From positions 15,779,395 to 15,843,394 of the forward strand of contig OX336345.1 in NCBI GenBank assembly GCA_946902875.1: a stretch of 64,000 nucleotides of DNA. Direction: 5' to 3'. The stretch comes from Nematopogon swammerdamellus (lineage: Eukaryota > Arthropoda > Insecta > Lepidoptera > Adelidae). The position numbers and the translations under genes are program-made. The notes beneath the pieces were generated by a model, which ran no database searches, was not told the origin of the DNA, and saw only the letters and a list, made by a program, of their open reading frames with translations. This document shows positions 42,694-54,342 of the stretch, piece by piece (the stretch's first letter is position 1; each line of letters opens with the position of its first letter).

Positions 42694-45600
42694 GATGTCA
42701 TGTATTGAGCGTTGTCATAGGAACGATATATTGTTATCTGACGCGCGCTGGCGCTGACGCGAACATAAAATTTTTCCCCCATATAAAAAAGTGCCAAGCG
42801 CCGCTAAAGAAGTTTTCACTTCAAAAAATCTGCACAAACACTAAAAGATATCCCGTTGGGTTAGGTTCGGTTAAAATAACTACCTACGGTAGAAAAGTGT
42901 TCGCTGAAAGTACTGCAAGTGAAACACCCCTTTTACATTTGTATAAACTTTACTTACTCGTACACACGGTATTATATTTTAAGCCTCCATGAGCGCCTTT
43001 TAGATGTGAAGGGAAACAAGCTTGCCGCAAAGTAAATTCTAAATTAAATCTAATTCATAAAGCTCTCTCATTATAGAACCGACTAAGTAAATGGATTTAC
43101 TCAGTAATTACATTTCACGTATTTATGGATCAAATATATATTTTACAAACCACACACAAATTTCCCCAGTGAATGGCGCCTCGTTTTCGTTGACACTAAA
43201 ACAATTTATTAGAATACTTTCACTATAACATTTCAACCTTAGAAAGAACGAAATTTGTTTAATGGAATTACAAGCTACTTCAAAATAATACGTTAGGTAT
43301 TCAATAATTCTTAGTAAGGCACATACAATGTTAAAGCTTTTGTACCCAATATTCTTTCGTGAATGGCCTGCGATGAAGGTTCCTATCACTACGGCACGTA
43401 AGATATATGCATGCCACTAAGCTACCGCTAAACCTATAGAAAGCCTACGTACACCGCAATGAAATAAGTCCCGCAGACTGAGCAATTCCAACCGCTATTG
43501 CGTCTATTTTCTATCTCGAGTCGCTATTGCGCTGGGGACCCTTTCTCATTGCGAACCCAACTATCCTACAGACTCGTCGTTAGAGAAATACACCCGCGAG
43601 TATTTGCACTGTCACCCCATACCACCGCCCAGGCCACCATTGTCATCTAGGGTTGTCAGGCGGCAGGGATTTCAGTAATTATCCCGTATAATATGTATGT
43701 CAATGAATCGTCAATGAATGTATGGTGTTTTGTTTGAAAAGCGTATAAAATAAGACAGACTGAGTGATAGCATTGGTGACTGAGGCAACTTTGGAGACGA
43801 CCATTCGGCGTGTTTGTACGTTGTTCGATGGTTGTTCGTTCGTAGACGTCAGTCGCTGCGCGCAGCTACACATGATACCTTCCCCCCACACCCCGCAAAG
43901 AGAGAGCATTTTGACAGTCCTCTATACGCCCGTACAATATATGTATGTAACTCTATGCGAATACACTATTTGACAACAAACTACATTCGTCCTATTATCA
44001 AGACATTGTATTATGTGTGGTTTTGTGCTTTTAAATGTTTATTTAGATTTTTAAGGGTTTTTCGTATGGGTGCATGAGTAAGTAGTTCATTTACTACGTC
44101 ATGTATTCAGAGAAACTAAAATAGCTAATCTTTAATCGTATAGGGAATTTGTCAATTACATAGGTTTAAAACCGATTTCGTTTATTTGTAGTTTCAATAG
44201 GATTAATGTATTCCAATATTTTTGCTTTTAATATAATATTTATTGAAATAAAAAAGTCCATTATTGAGAGGTCTATTTTTCGAGTAATGAGTGAGTACAT
44301 AAAGATGCTATTTCATTTACCGGTTGAGGTCCCGTAAATCCATTATCCAAATCTGACAACCCTATATCGCCGCCTCCACCGCCCCACAGGCCATATTGTC
44401 AGTCGACTGGCCTCTTCTATTTGTTTGATAATAAAATGTCAGGATTCGTTGCGGTAATTCGTAACGCTACGATAGTTTGCACGTGCTTTGGGCTAGCTGT
44501 GGGCTTAGCAGCACCTTGGAAGCGATTGGATGACGGATTACAAGTGTTCTTTACATACTTAAAAATCTTGGAGTATCTTCTAAATAATTAAAACAAAAAA
44601 AAAAAATATTGGCAAAAAGAATTATTTTCGTATGATTAGGTTCCATTAGAGGTAAAAATGTATTTCGTATATTCAAATTAAATTTTTCTGGGAATAAACG
44701 TTTATATGAACAAATAGCCATGATTTGAAAAACGTGCCTATCAAATGAACTAGCATTGTGAAAATTTGGTACGGACCCCAAAAATTTCAAAAATCTATGT
44801 TTAATATGTAAATTATGGAATCCCTTAGTGATTCTCTGACAATGTAGTGATTAGCGAACTCGACGTTAAATTCAACAAGCTCAACATATTGCGATGACTC
44901 TCCAAAACACAGTTAATTCATCAAATCCAATAAAATCCGCGATCATTTACATATTTACATATTTATGGAATCACGATTGTAAGCCGAAACTGCATATTGA
45001 TTGATAATATTTTATGTATAGAGTAGTAGAATTGAAAGCACGAGCGAATCCCTGAAAATTGGATTTTGCTAATACGTATTTCTGAGAAAATATTGAAATT
45101 TATGGACAAAAGGAATAAATAATTGATGAATTAATGAATATAAATCTTATTTTGTATTATTTGTAGGTATATTGATTAGCGATGCTTAAAATATGTATTT
45201 AAGTTGTTGTCGACAAACTGTCCATCTGAACGCGCTCTACAATGTTTTAACGCCGTCCGTTGATCAAGTTCTCTGCGATTCGTTCAGTTGGAAACATGAA
45301 GCAATTCTTAATTAAGACTCAAGAATATTTGCATTTCTTTTGTGAAAATTTTACTATCATTGTTATAATTATTGCAATAAATAATCAAAATGTTTCCACT
45401 AATGCCTTCGAGCGTGTCAAATCTTAGCGTGCCGGTGTGTATGGTAAACATATTGTGCTCGTATGAGTGGCAAAAACAAATTAAATTTTTAATTCATCAC
45501 GCTGCAAACTGGTTTGATTCGTCACACTCTAACAAATGACATCGGAGTGTCGTCTGATTCGCATTCGCGAGGGTGCAATGCAATAATAAGAACACTATGG

Positions 45601-47122
45601 AGTATCACAGGGTTCCAAAATAAGTCTCTTTGTATTTATAATTTTAACCTTATTACATCACCGCTAAGGTAGAGAATAATTTGACAAGCGGTTTTAATTA
45701 AAACTTACGGTTATGAATGTAGCTAGAAAGAATGTACGAATTTAGTTTATTCTATCTAAGGGCTGTTGATATGGCAACATTTGAAAGTCGTGGCCAATTA
45801 CTACCGTGACAACACTAACGGTCGGCAGTGGGATTTCGGGGGGAATCAACCAATTCAATAGAATAATTAATTGAGTACATTTGAGTGTACTTCACGGTAA
45901 TTTTATTTATTTGGCCATAATACACTGAGTTTTGCTTTGTAACTCCCAGTATGCTTACTTCATTCAGACTTAATGAGATGTGTTTTTTCGTATTTTAATT
46001 AAAGTGCTTATTGTGTCCCTCTTGTAACAGAGCGTACACCGTCCAATACAATGTTTACAAGATTGACTTATGTACTATTTTAATTTATTTGACTTTTAAT
46101 CAAAATGTGCGTGCATCTTTCACTCAATTGATTCTGCAATGTCCCCGTTTTCTTGCATAAATAATTAAATCCCCATAACTACATGGATATCGATATTTAC
46201 GGCAGAGTGAATGCAGACTGTGTTTTAATATTTACAGCAAATAAAACCCAGATATACGAGTACTAACGCGTTCATGTTAACACCCTATTGAGCAATACGC
46301 ACCGATATTTCGTCGTAAAATATTAGCTCGTTTCGACATAATAAAGTTTTAGAGTTATGTACGAAAAACAATATTTTATAAGAGTATTTCTTTTATGTCT
46401 GTCCGTGCGTCACACACAAGGCCTGTAACTTTCAAACGGTTTACTTTGAAATGATTTTATTAATTGATACATATGATTGGAACTTTTTTATATATTTTTT
46501 TTTTACATTGGAAATGTCCTTTCGTTCACTCCAGTGCAGTGTAGGCTCCGATTTCACGAAAAAGTGCCATCCCCTTATATCTCGGAGAGTTGTGAAGATA
46601 TGATATTCAAAAAAAGGCTCAAAAGATGCGTATTCATGAGAGCTGTAAGATGCAAAAAGAATTATTCGAGAAAGTAAAAAATGAAAAAAGTTATGGCCGA
46701 AATAGTGATTGAGAGATTTTTTATTTTGGCGCTCGATATTTTGGAAACGAAGAATGATATCAAAAATTTGAGAAAAACTCCTCTGGACAATTTAGTGAGC
46801 TACAATTTGAGCCTAAAACAAAGACGATCGGGTTAAGGGTTTGCCCTGTAGCTTAACCTTTTTGAAAAAAGTCAGAACGACATTTTTTTTCGAATTCTGT
46901 AGATTCATTTCCAATGTGCTCGATAGTCGTGTGAGGCACGAAATCTGAGAATTTTTAAACTATTCTTATTCATATGAATACATTCATAAAAAAACTATAC
47001 TCCTCTGAAATTATGCTTCCCCTTTATTAGGTCTAAAGTGATTTTCGTTTCCGACCGCGAAATATCAACCAAACATCGCGATTGTGTCAGATCCAAGTTA
47101 TGAAAATTTGAAATAGGTCAAA
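42694..47122. other. Gene-poor, mostly unique DNA
   Basis: About 4.4 kb with no convincing gene. 42700-42990 has an open forward frame following ACGCGCGCTGGCGCTGACGC that I do not recognise. A motif of the type ACCGCCC(CAC)AGGCCA..ATTGTCA occurs at about 43622 and 44388. The segment 46470-47100 contains several decayed-looking frames, perhaps an old transposon. It may also contain regulatory DNA. Confidence 0.35.
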
Positions 47123-47392
47123 ATGATAAATTCCACTTTGGCGAACTCTCTGGCAAATCTAAGCCAGAGAGCAAACAACATCAGCAATCCTGCCGATGAC
47201 AGTGAGGGGTGGACTGACGCAACAGAGCGCGGGGGTCACGTGTCGCCGCGCGTGCGCTCTCCCGCGGCGAGCACCGAACGATTTAGAAACTCTGGGAGCA
47301 AGTTACCTACGTCCAATGAAATACTGGTAAGTAACAACGCGCTAATGAGTTTAGATAGAGCATTAATTGCAGTATCTAGTAAAAGAAACTAA
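47123..47392 (+). CDS. Unidentified 89-codon ORF
   Basis: ATG at 47123 (context TCAAAATGAT) opens MINSTLANSLANLSQRANNI and runs through a GC-rich, Arg/Ser-rich segment (HVSPRVRSPAASTERFRNSG) to TAA at 47390. GTAAGT at about 47331 is an ideal splice donor inside it, so the true product could instead be a first coding exon ending SNEIL. It has coding-like composition but no recognised domain. A SINE begins 18 bp downstream. A retrotransposon gag/ORF1 N-terminus is the main alternative. Confidence 0.38.
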   Translation: MINSTLANSLANLSQRANNISNPADDSEGWTDATERGGHVSPRVRSPAASTERFRNSGSKLPTSNEILVSNNALMSLDRALIAVSSKRN

Positions 47393-47410
47393 GTTGAAAG
47401 TTCAAGAAGG

Positions 47411-47536
47411 TTTTTTTTTTATGGAAACTGACACGGATGGCTACATAAATTTTTTTATACATCACCTACCTACAACATCCGTCATGTCAGCACATAACGC
47501 CTTGGTGAACTAGGTGTCATGTCAGTGCTTTCCTTG
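47411..47536 (-). mobile_element. Family A SINE, 3' fragment
   Basis: T run, ATGGAAACTGACACGGATGG, then a 20-base AT insertion, CATCACCTACCTACAACATC and on to CATGTCAGTGC. Confidence 0.78.
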
Positions 47537-47989
47537 CCTACCGACTACGTATGTGCCTACTGCCTACTTATTTTGTCATTTTGTCATGAATTACTGCATC
47601 TGTCATGAATTGTGCAGTGTGCTGTCTTTGGATGACGAGTAAAGGAGTAATTAGAGATGTTAGCTGATATCACATGCGTGTTTAGGTAGTGGCAACATTT
47701 GTAAAGTAGATTATGTGAACATTGAAAAAAAATTCCCAGTGAAGTAAATTGCCAATTTCTTCTTCGCTGTGATAATCGAACTGGTGGAATGTTAAAATGT
47801 AAAGTAAACGACAAATCTGAGCGCAGTGTACTGCCCATGGACGACGAATAAACAATACTAAAAAAACTGGCAACCAGAAATCTATTTTGGGCACATGCTT
47901 CTAATGTTTTTCGCCGTGCCTTTACAATGTTTTCTTTATTAGAATGTGTCAATTTAATTGCAGTAGCAATCACAGCAAAACAATTGGTA

Positions 47990-48285
47990 GGTACATACAT
48001 ACATAACACACGCTGTATCCCGAAAATAAGGGTAAGCAGAGTAATCGGTGTTGTGCTATAAAGACTCTGGTAAATTACAGCACAACACCGAGCACCACGT
48101 TTAGCACAGTATACGGACAAGACAACTATCAAGCAGCAAGTAAGGCACGAAGAACCCACCTGCTGCATGACTAGGTGGAAGGACTGCGCCAAGGTGAGAA
48201 GTGGCTAGCCTGTCGCCCTTTAGCGCAGTATCTTGTCCTTATCCCTTATTCGCCTCTTACGACATGCACGGGAAGAGATAGGTAC
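47990..48285 (-). mobile_element. Family C retroposon, inverted, nearly full length
   Basis: CATA microsatellite, ACACACGCTGTATCCCG, CAAGCAGCAAGTAAGGCACG, GAAGGACTGCGCCAAGGTGA and CCTCTTACGACATGCACGGG mirror 9671-10011. The extreme 5' head (GTGGGGCC) is missing. Confidence 0.78.
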
Positions 48286-49070
48286 CTATCTAACTAAACC
48301 GTTGTAGTAGTTGAATTAATTCGTAGATATCAGTAGATATAAAAATATCAGTTCAGTAGATTTAAGATAGCGGATAATGTATTATTTTACTCTAAAATTA
48401 AGCTGCACGCACAATGACGTAGCAAAATGGTGTTAGCCGTTAAACGTTCGTTCGAATTTCAAATCTCATTGCGTTCGAATAGGACGGAAGCCGACGCGAG
48501 GGCGCCACCACCTCCGCCGCCCGTTCCAAATTCGAACGCGTGTCGTCACAACGGTTCAATTAATCGAGACGTCACTTCCGGCCAATTTTTCGCCGGAAGT
48601 CTGGTATAACGGGGACCGGATCGGACGCAGCGTGTCGCGATATGGCGATTTGATGGGAAATCTCATTTTATCCATGCCCCATGCGTTGTCGTTATTGAAA
48701 GTGCATTTACTTTAATTTATTGGCATGGTGTGAATTTTATGTCATTAGTATACTCTGAAGAACATTATAATAACGCTGCACATCTCTCTCCGCGCACTCG
48801 TCCCTGCTTGCTCACTCACCGCGCGCCTTTCATTCCCACGTTCATGCGGGACATTAGGTCCTTTTTACACTAAGTAAATCAATTAGTTTGTATGAAAACT
48901 GTTACTTTTTATTTAAAGGGAATTAAAAAAAAGTTATTTGACTTTTTTGTTACTATTGATCCCAATAATAATTTCCTAAATTTAATGTAGTGGCCGTTAC
49001 AACACCCTGTACTATATATTATTGACGATATATATTTTATCAGTTTTGGTCTTTACGGATTAAGAGTAGT
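48286..49070. other. Non-coding, CpG-richer centre
   Basis: 48427-48609 is an open forward frame with a proline run (APPPPPPVPNS) but no family. It contains a perfect hairpin, ACTTCCGGC/GCCGGAAGT (48574-48582 and 48592-48600). The surrounding CpG-rich 48430-48660 could be a promoter-like region. Confidence 0.3.
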
Positions 49071-49095
49071 TATGTATGACTCACAAAAGTCGACC

Positions 49096-49125
49096 TTTCG
49101 CCTGCTCCATCGCAGGCGTCCTCAG
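49096..49125 (-). ncRNA. Hammerhead-ribozyme-like core
   Basis: The reverse strand reads CTGAGGA, then a 6-7 bp stem (GCCTGC-gatgga-GCAGGC, within CGCC...GGCG), then GAAA. These are the two conserved hammerhead core strands around stem II. I could not find convincing stem I and III partners, so this may be a relic or coincidence. Confidence 0.3.
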
Positions 49126-49531
49126 GAAATACGGAGCTTCCTGTTGCCGACGACGACGTCTGGCACGAAATGCATCAACTGCTCGTTTTCGCAAGTTGTA
49201 GTTGTGGGTAAAGGCTGCACAACCGTCCGCGATGTCCAAGTTCTAAGTTTTGTGTAAAGTTTTGGCTACACACAACACTCTTATCTACCCTCATGGATAT
49301 ACCATTGACAAATTAATATGATTCAAATTGGTTTTTATCATTTTAAATTATTTGGCATTTATTTTATTTTTGACAAATAAAATTTTGTTTTATTTTTAAT
49401 TTATTTTACTAAGACCAAATTTAGTAACTTTGGTACAACCCAGTTTATTGTATTTTTTATTATTATTATAGTATTCTTGGCTTTTTACATATAATTGTTG
49501 TATTTTAACAAATTGATTCTGATGTCACGAT

Positions 49532-49716
49532 TTATTAGGGTTCCGTAACGTCGTACGGAACCGTATTACTCACTGTCTGTCTTCTGGCTTTCTGTCTGTC
49601 CGTCTATCCGAGGGCGGTATCTCTTGAACCGTATTAAGTGTTAATATGGCCGATATAACAACAAATAAGAAAAATAAGAAAAAGTAAAAAATTCACGGGG
49701 TCTCCATACAAGAAAC
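49532..49716 (-). mobile_element. Copy of the CCGGCCAAGTGCGAGTCGG/GGGTTCCGTA moth repeat
   Basis: TTAGGGTTCCGTAACGTCGT, CTGTCTGTCCGTCTATCCG, GGTATCTCTTGAACCGTATT and GTCTCCATACAAGAA mirror the 3' two-thirds of 20756-21055. Confidence 0.65.
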
Positions 49717-50620
49717 TATAAAGTGTATGTGCGCAATATACATATTCTGCTTACCCCGATTGCCGAGATACAACGTATGGTATGTTTGTTTGTTTTTGTT
49801 TTGACAACAATACCGACCGACAAAGTTTCACCTTTTCTAAAATATTTAAATGTACAGTATACTTTGTTAATGGTATTATTATCATCGCAGATTATTCAAT
49901 ATTCATAAGCCTAAAATAAACAGCGATCAATAATCAGATTTACCTAAATGAGTTTAGGAAATACATTTTCAAAGCGAGTCGATAAAAATGTATCGCATCA
50001 CGGAAAGGTCGCCGACGGTGATTGACGTACGAGTGAAAGCGGCGACTACAAAGCGCTGGCTAATCCAGAAAGATTACGCTAAAAGCACATCAATTACCGC
50101 GTTCCACCAAAAAATATCTGCCCCGGCCCGAGCAAAGGAATAAAACGGGCTTATAATCCGCGATAGAACTCTGACGAAAATGACAGCAGCGTTCTAACAT
50201 CCCTTTAACGATGACTGACAAATTCCATTTTCATAAAGGAATCTAACGACATAAAACCGGGATATAAAATATATCAACAAAGGATGCGTCGATTTTATCC
50301 AAATAATCTCATTCTGGGGTAAAATTAGCGAGAGAGGCGCGTCCGATGGAGCCGCTGGGCGCGTGCCCTGCGTTAGTAATTATTGTATTATTTGGAGAAA
50401 TGAATGCCCGCCCAGTTTGCGAAATCTCGACGCGAAACTATTCTAATGCCGTGTGTAAGCACAGCCGGCTCTATGCAGTAATAATATTACACTTTGTGGC
50501 ACTTTATGTGTGGCAAGGGCAAGCTTATGGCATTAGGCAATTTCTTCCAGTCAACCCGGTGGACATACAGTATTACATGGAATCCGAACTATGGAGCAGC
50601 TGGTGAAGGTACCTATACTG
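49717..50620. other. Unique-looking non-coding DNA
   Basis: 49740-49790 is a family C 3' fragment. 49980-50560 is non-repetitive with moderate GC. Overlapping frames at 50346-50691 run into the neighbouring SINE and are not credible genes. Candidate regulatory sequence. Confidence 0.35.
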
Positions 50621-50942
50621 TTTTATGGAAACCGACACGGTTGGCTAAATCACCCACAACGTCCGTGATGTCAGGCCATATCACTGGGTGAACTAGGTGA
50701 CATGTCAGTGCTTCATTTCATTTCATGTCGGCTACACTGAACTGGACGGAAAACACGAACTATTTACATAGCCGTTTCGACCGACGACGTTTCGCTCAGT
50801 GCGGTGGTACCAACCCGGCCGGGATAAACCCTACCACCTAATAAGGTAAGAATGGAAGGGACCTACAGTTTAATGTGGAATCCGAACCACGGCCAGCCTC
50901 CAACGGTCGAGCGGTCACCCATCCAAGTATACTGACCGTGCT
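50621..50942 (-). mobile_element. Family A SINE with partial 5S-like head
   Basis: TTTTATGGAAACCGACACGG through CCTACAGTTTAATGTGGAAT to GAGCGGTCACCCATCCAAGT. The 5'-most tRNA-like part is missing. Confidence 0.85.
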
Positions 50943-51017
50943 TTATAAATCTGAAAAGGCTCATTGATGATGCACGCCGACCGAATTTGAACCTTGTACC
51001 TACCTCTCCTCTTGTAC

Positions 51018-51143
51018 CCGGCTAGGTGGACAGATGACCTAAAAAAGGTAGCCGGGAGTGGATGGATGAGAAGAGAGGAAGACCGCGTGTGGTGGCGTGC
51101 CTTGGGAGAGGCCTATGTCCAGCAGTGGACCGATTCAGGCTGA
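51018..51143 (+). pseudogene. RTE-like LINE polymerase C-terminus
   Basis: A 41-codon frame, PARWTDDLKKVAGSGWMRR ... WWRALGEAYVQQWTDSG, ends at TGA 51141. A (TGA)n microsatellite follows to about 51160, the usual 3' end of this LINE type. 5'-truncated. Confidence 0.78.
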
Positions 51144-51486
51144 TGATGATGATGATGATGACCTACCTCTCGCAAAAGAGTAGTCGGTGGGTAAAAGTGG
51201 AGACCTGTAACCATGGATGAATCAGAATAATTCTAATTGATCCATGCCATAAGTCTAATTGATCCATGCCTGTAACACTTTGCCACATTCGCTAGCGTAG
51301 TGTGGTATAATTAATTGTATCCAGATTTTGTACCGCTAGTCGGGCATTTATTCCCCTATGATACTTCTCATTTGCTAACTGTGCTGTCTGGATGAATTGC
51401 ACTCAAGTTAGCGGGAACACCAGATCGAGAGTCATGAGGCCCTGACGATCAAGAAGAAGTCAGTAAAACGCGGACAGATTTTTTTT

Positions 51487-51811
51487 TCTTTTTTTTTTTT
51501 TTATGGAAACTGACACGGTTGGCTACATCACCTACAACATCCGCGATGTGAGCCCATAACACCGGTTGAACTTGGTGCCACGTCAGTGCTTCCCTTCGGT
51601 CGTGCCGGCTACACTGAACTGGACGGAAAACACAAACTATTTACATAGCCGTTTCGACCGACCTTTCATTCAGTGCGGTGGTACCAACCCGGGCGGGTTA
51701 AACCCTACCACCTAGTAATATAAGAAGGGAGTAATATCCCTTAGTCGCCTTTTACGACATACACGGGGAGCGATGCAGTGGGGCTATTCTTTTAAAGTAC
51801 CGGCCCCACAC
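51487..51811 (-). mobile_element. Chimeric SINE (family C-like head, family A body), full length
   Basis: T-rich tail, the complete inverted family A body, then TAAGAAGGGAGTAATATCCC, CCTTTTACGACATACACGGG and AAAGTACCGGCCCCACAC. Same junction as 22649-22965. Confidence 0.85.
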
Positions 51812-52211
51812 GGTACGATCCCACAAAAGTATATTTGTCTAAGAGAGCAAGTACATGTTTACAGTTCAAATGTCGGAGTCGAAAGCGTCTTAAGAGCCGG
51901 CGATAGCTCTTATAAAACCTCGGAAATATCGAAGAACTATCTTTCCTTTCCGCCTTCTAGAATAATCCTCGTATGTGCAGCAGATAAGCTATAAAAATAT
52001 TCTCGTTGATAAGAAAAAAAACATTAAAGTTTAGCTGTCACGGCAAAGTGCCAGTGCAATAATTATTCAGAAAAGTGCACAGGTAGAGTATGGGCAGCCA
52101 TATGTAGAGTTCATCAAACACAGTATACAAATAAAGTTCCGAGAATCGTTCAGTTCTAGCTACATTTGATAAGGTCGTCCGTTGTGCTGTAAAAAAATAA
52201 AAACAGTTTAG
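51812..52211. other. Non-coding, unassigned
   Basis: No gene or repeat recognised. Confidence 0.35.
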
Positions 52212-52520
52212 TCCGGTCGGTACCTACTTGAAAATAATAGGCCCACTGTGTCTCCCACCGTGCCTGTCATAAATCAGGTCCAAGAGATAACAAGATGCTG
52301 TGTTAAAGGGCGACAGGTCAGCCACCTCTCACCTCGGCCAGGTCCGTCCACCCAGTTATTCAGTAGGAAGGTAAACTGTCTTTGGGTCTTCATGCTGCTT
52401 GATAATTTGTCGTGTCTCAATATTTTACTAAACATAGTGGTAGGCGTTGTGCTGTAAGTAGAGAGTTCTTGCAGGACAACACCAATTACTTAGCTTACCC
52501 CGATTGTCAGAATACAGTGT
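52212..52520 (+). mobile_element. Family C retroposon, diverged
   Basis: GTCCGGTCGGTACCTACTTG, TGTTAAAGGGCGACAGGTCA, CTCACCTCGGCCAGGTCCGT, CATGCTGCTTGATAATTTGT and CTTACCCCGATTGTCAGAAT follow 9671-10011 along its whole length. Confidence 0.72.
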
Positions 52521-52581
52521 AATGGTATATTTTATGTATGCCGTTGTATTAGTTTGATTAACGACGATCAATATCTCAATG

Positions 52582-53000
52582 AAGCCACGCATTAACTAGT
52601 AAACATTTGTTTATAAACACTGTTTCAGAAACAAAAAATAATGTTTCTGAAACAAATAATAATGTTGCGGTAAACACGTAGTGTGTTTATCAAATGTTTC
52701 TGTGCTCCCCACTCGCGATGGGGAGCAAGCGAAACAAATTAGTCGGGCAACAGGTTTTTACGAGTGTGGACGTGTGTTTCTCTTGTTTATAAAGCTAGTG
52801 TGGGACGATGAAATGGTTTTCAAATTAATATAAATATTTGAAAGGAAGCACACAACAACGCTACCTCCTCACGCGACAACTCGAAACAACTGGCTGATGT
52901 GGACGGCGAATTCTCTGAAACAATATTGTTTCTGTAAACATCTACATGGTGTTTCAGAAACTTGATTACGAAACATTGTTTACTAGTGAATACGTGGCTT
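52582..53000. mobile_element. Non-autonomous DNA transposon, 419 bp
   Basis: The ends AAGCCACGCATTAACTAGTA AACATTTGTTT and, inverted, AAGCCACGTATTCACTAGTA AACAATGTTT match over about 30 bp. Subterminal GTTTCAGAAAC/GTTTCTGAAAC words are repeated on both sides. The interior contains the hairpin GCTCCCCA/TGGGGAGC (near 52706). No ORF. Family not identified and no duplication seen. Confidence 0.7.
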
Positions 53001-53535
53001 GAAGGTCAAAAGTTAAACTTCATGTTTTCGAAGTAACGCCTCAACCCGCGCGTAAACTTCTAAAATTATAACAGTTAACAAATATGCATGTATATCTACA
53101 GGATTTTTTCACGGTAAAATGAGCCGCCGGCAAGTCTATAACGAGCTTATTCAGCTTAATCAGCTCGCATAAAATTTGTAAATAGCGACATTCCAGGCAC
53201 TCCACAGCAAAATAAAAAGACAGCCGCCCCACGGACAGTTTGTATAAAAAAATAAACCCTTCACAATCATCCAATTAAGCGGGGAAAGGATAAAAACGGG
53301 TTGAACAAAACAGTATTATCAGTCGCAGAGGAATTTCGATACAAATATTTGATAAGGCTGGTATTTCGCTTTGTCCCGATCTCTTTGTACGTTTTTGCGA
53401 ATCCCATGCGCTTACTTTTATCTCTTCTCCGGAGCGGGATGTTTGCCGGATCGGGTGTGTTCTTATGCCTCTCTTATCTTCCTTACAAATTTATTTTTTA
53501 TCTTTCAAATTTATTTTTTATCTTTCAAATTTGTC
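53001..53535. other. Non-coding; 20-bp direct repeat
   Basis: Overlapping open frames at 53301-53580 are not recognised. AAATTTATTTTTTATCTTTC is tandemly repeated at about 53486-53527, directly before a SINE. Confidence 0.35.
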
Positions 53536-53892
53536 AGCCTCGGTAGCCCAGTGGTGCGGTCGGTCGAATGTTGGTCGTGATCATGAGCACACCTGGGTGC
53601 GGTCAGTACTTGGATGGTGACCGCTCGACCGTTGGATTTCATGTAAAACTGTAGGTACATTCCCTCCTTACCATACTAGGTGGTAGGGTTTAACCCGCCC
53701 GGGTTGTACGAGCGCTCTGAACGATAGGTCGGTTTTAAACGGCTATTTAAATAGTTCGTGTTTCCGTCCAGTTCAGTGTGGCCGGCACGACCGAATGGAA
53801 GCACTGACATGGCACCTAGTTCACCAAGGTGTTATGGGCTGACATCACAGATGTTTAGTAGGTAATGTAGACAAAAGTGATTTAAAAAAAAA
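53536..53892 (+). mobile_element. Full-length 5S-headed SINE (family A), forward
   Basis: It starts AGCCTCGGTAGCCCAGTGGT (tRNA-like A box). GGTGCGGTCAGTACTTGGAT then GGTGACCGC gives the 5S-like box, followed by the full body (GTAGGGTTTAACCCGCCCGG ... TTCAGTGTGGCCGGCACGAC) and a diverged A-rich end. Confidence 0.85.
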
Positions 53893-54109
53893 TTACGTTG
53901 GCTCTTTTATATTAGGCTTATATTTTTTTTTATAATTGTCAAACGGTCCACTACTACGTAGTACGGTACGCACTAGTACGGCTACTTAACAATAAAATAA
54001 ACATTGGACAAAATGCGCAGTTCAAAAGTTACTTTTTAAGCGTAGATCAAAACAATCGGATAAAGGCGATATGGGAATAATAAAAACACATTTCTTCTGT
54101 ATCGCTACT
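53893..54109. other. AT-rich spacer
   Basis: Nothing recognised. Confidence 0.4.
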
Positions 54110-54342
54110 GAACCAATCGGTTCTGCAGATCTTTCCTCAACAGAACTGGTAAACTCTGGAACGCTCTCCCTGCCCACATATTTCCCCCCTAGTACAGTCT
54201 CGGGTCCTTCAAGAGGGGTATGAATAGGCACCTGTCAGGCCGGCATGGCATTAGCAAGCCCAGCATGCGGCCGAATGTCCATGAGCGTCGTTAGACACTT
54301 ATGGGTGGCACGGCGCAACTTGTCGCGCTTTCTATAAAAAAA
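54110..54342 (+). mobile_element. LINE family B 3' end with polymerase C-terminus
   Basis: The forward frame reads RFCRSFLNRTGKLWNALPAH then IFPP*YSLGSFKRGMNRHL. The 3' UTR GTCCATGAGCGTCGTTAGAC ... TGTCGCGCTTTCTATAAAAA follows. 5'-truncated, with one internal stop. Confidence 0.78.

Noticed and set aside
47584..48192. Long reverse frame of about 200 codons
   Set aside because: It runs through the inverted family C retroposon. The same peptide start recurs in the copy at 9797, so it is repeat-derived and not a host gene.
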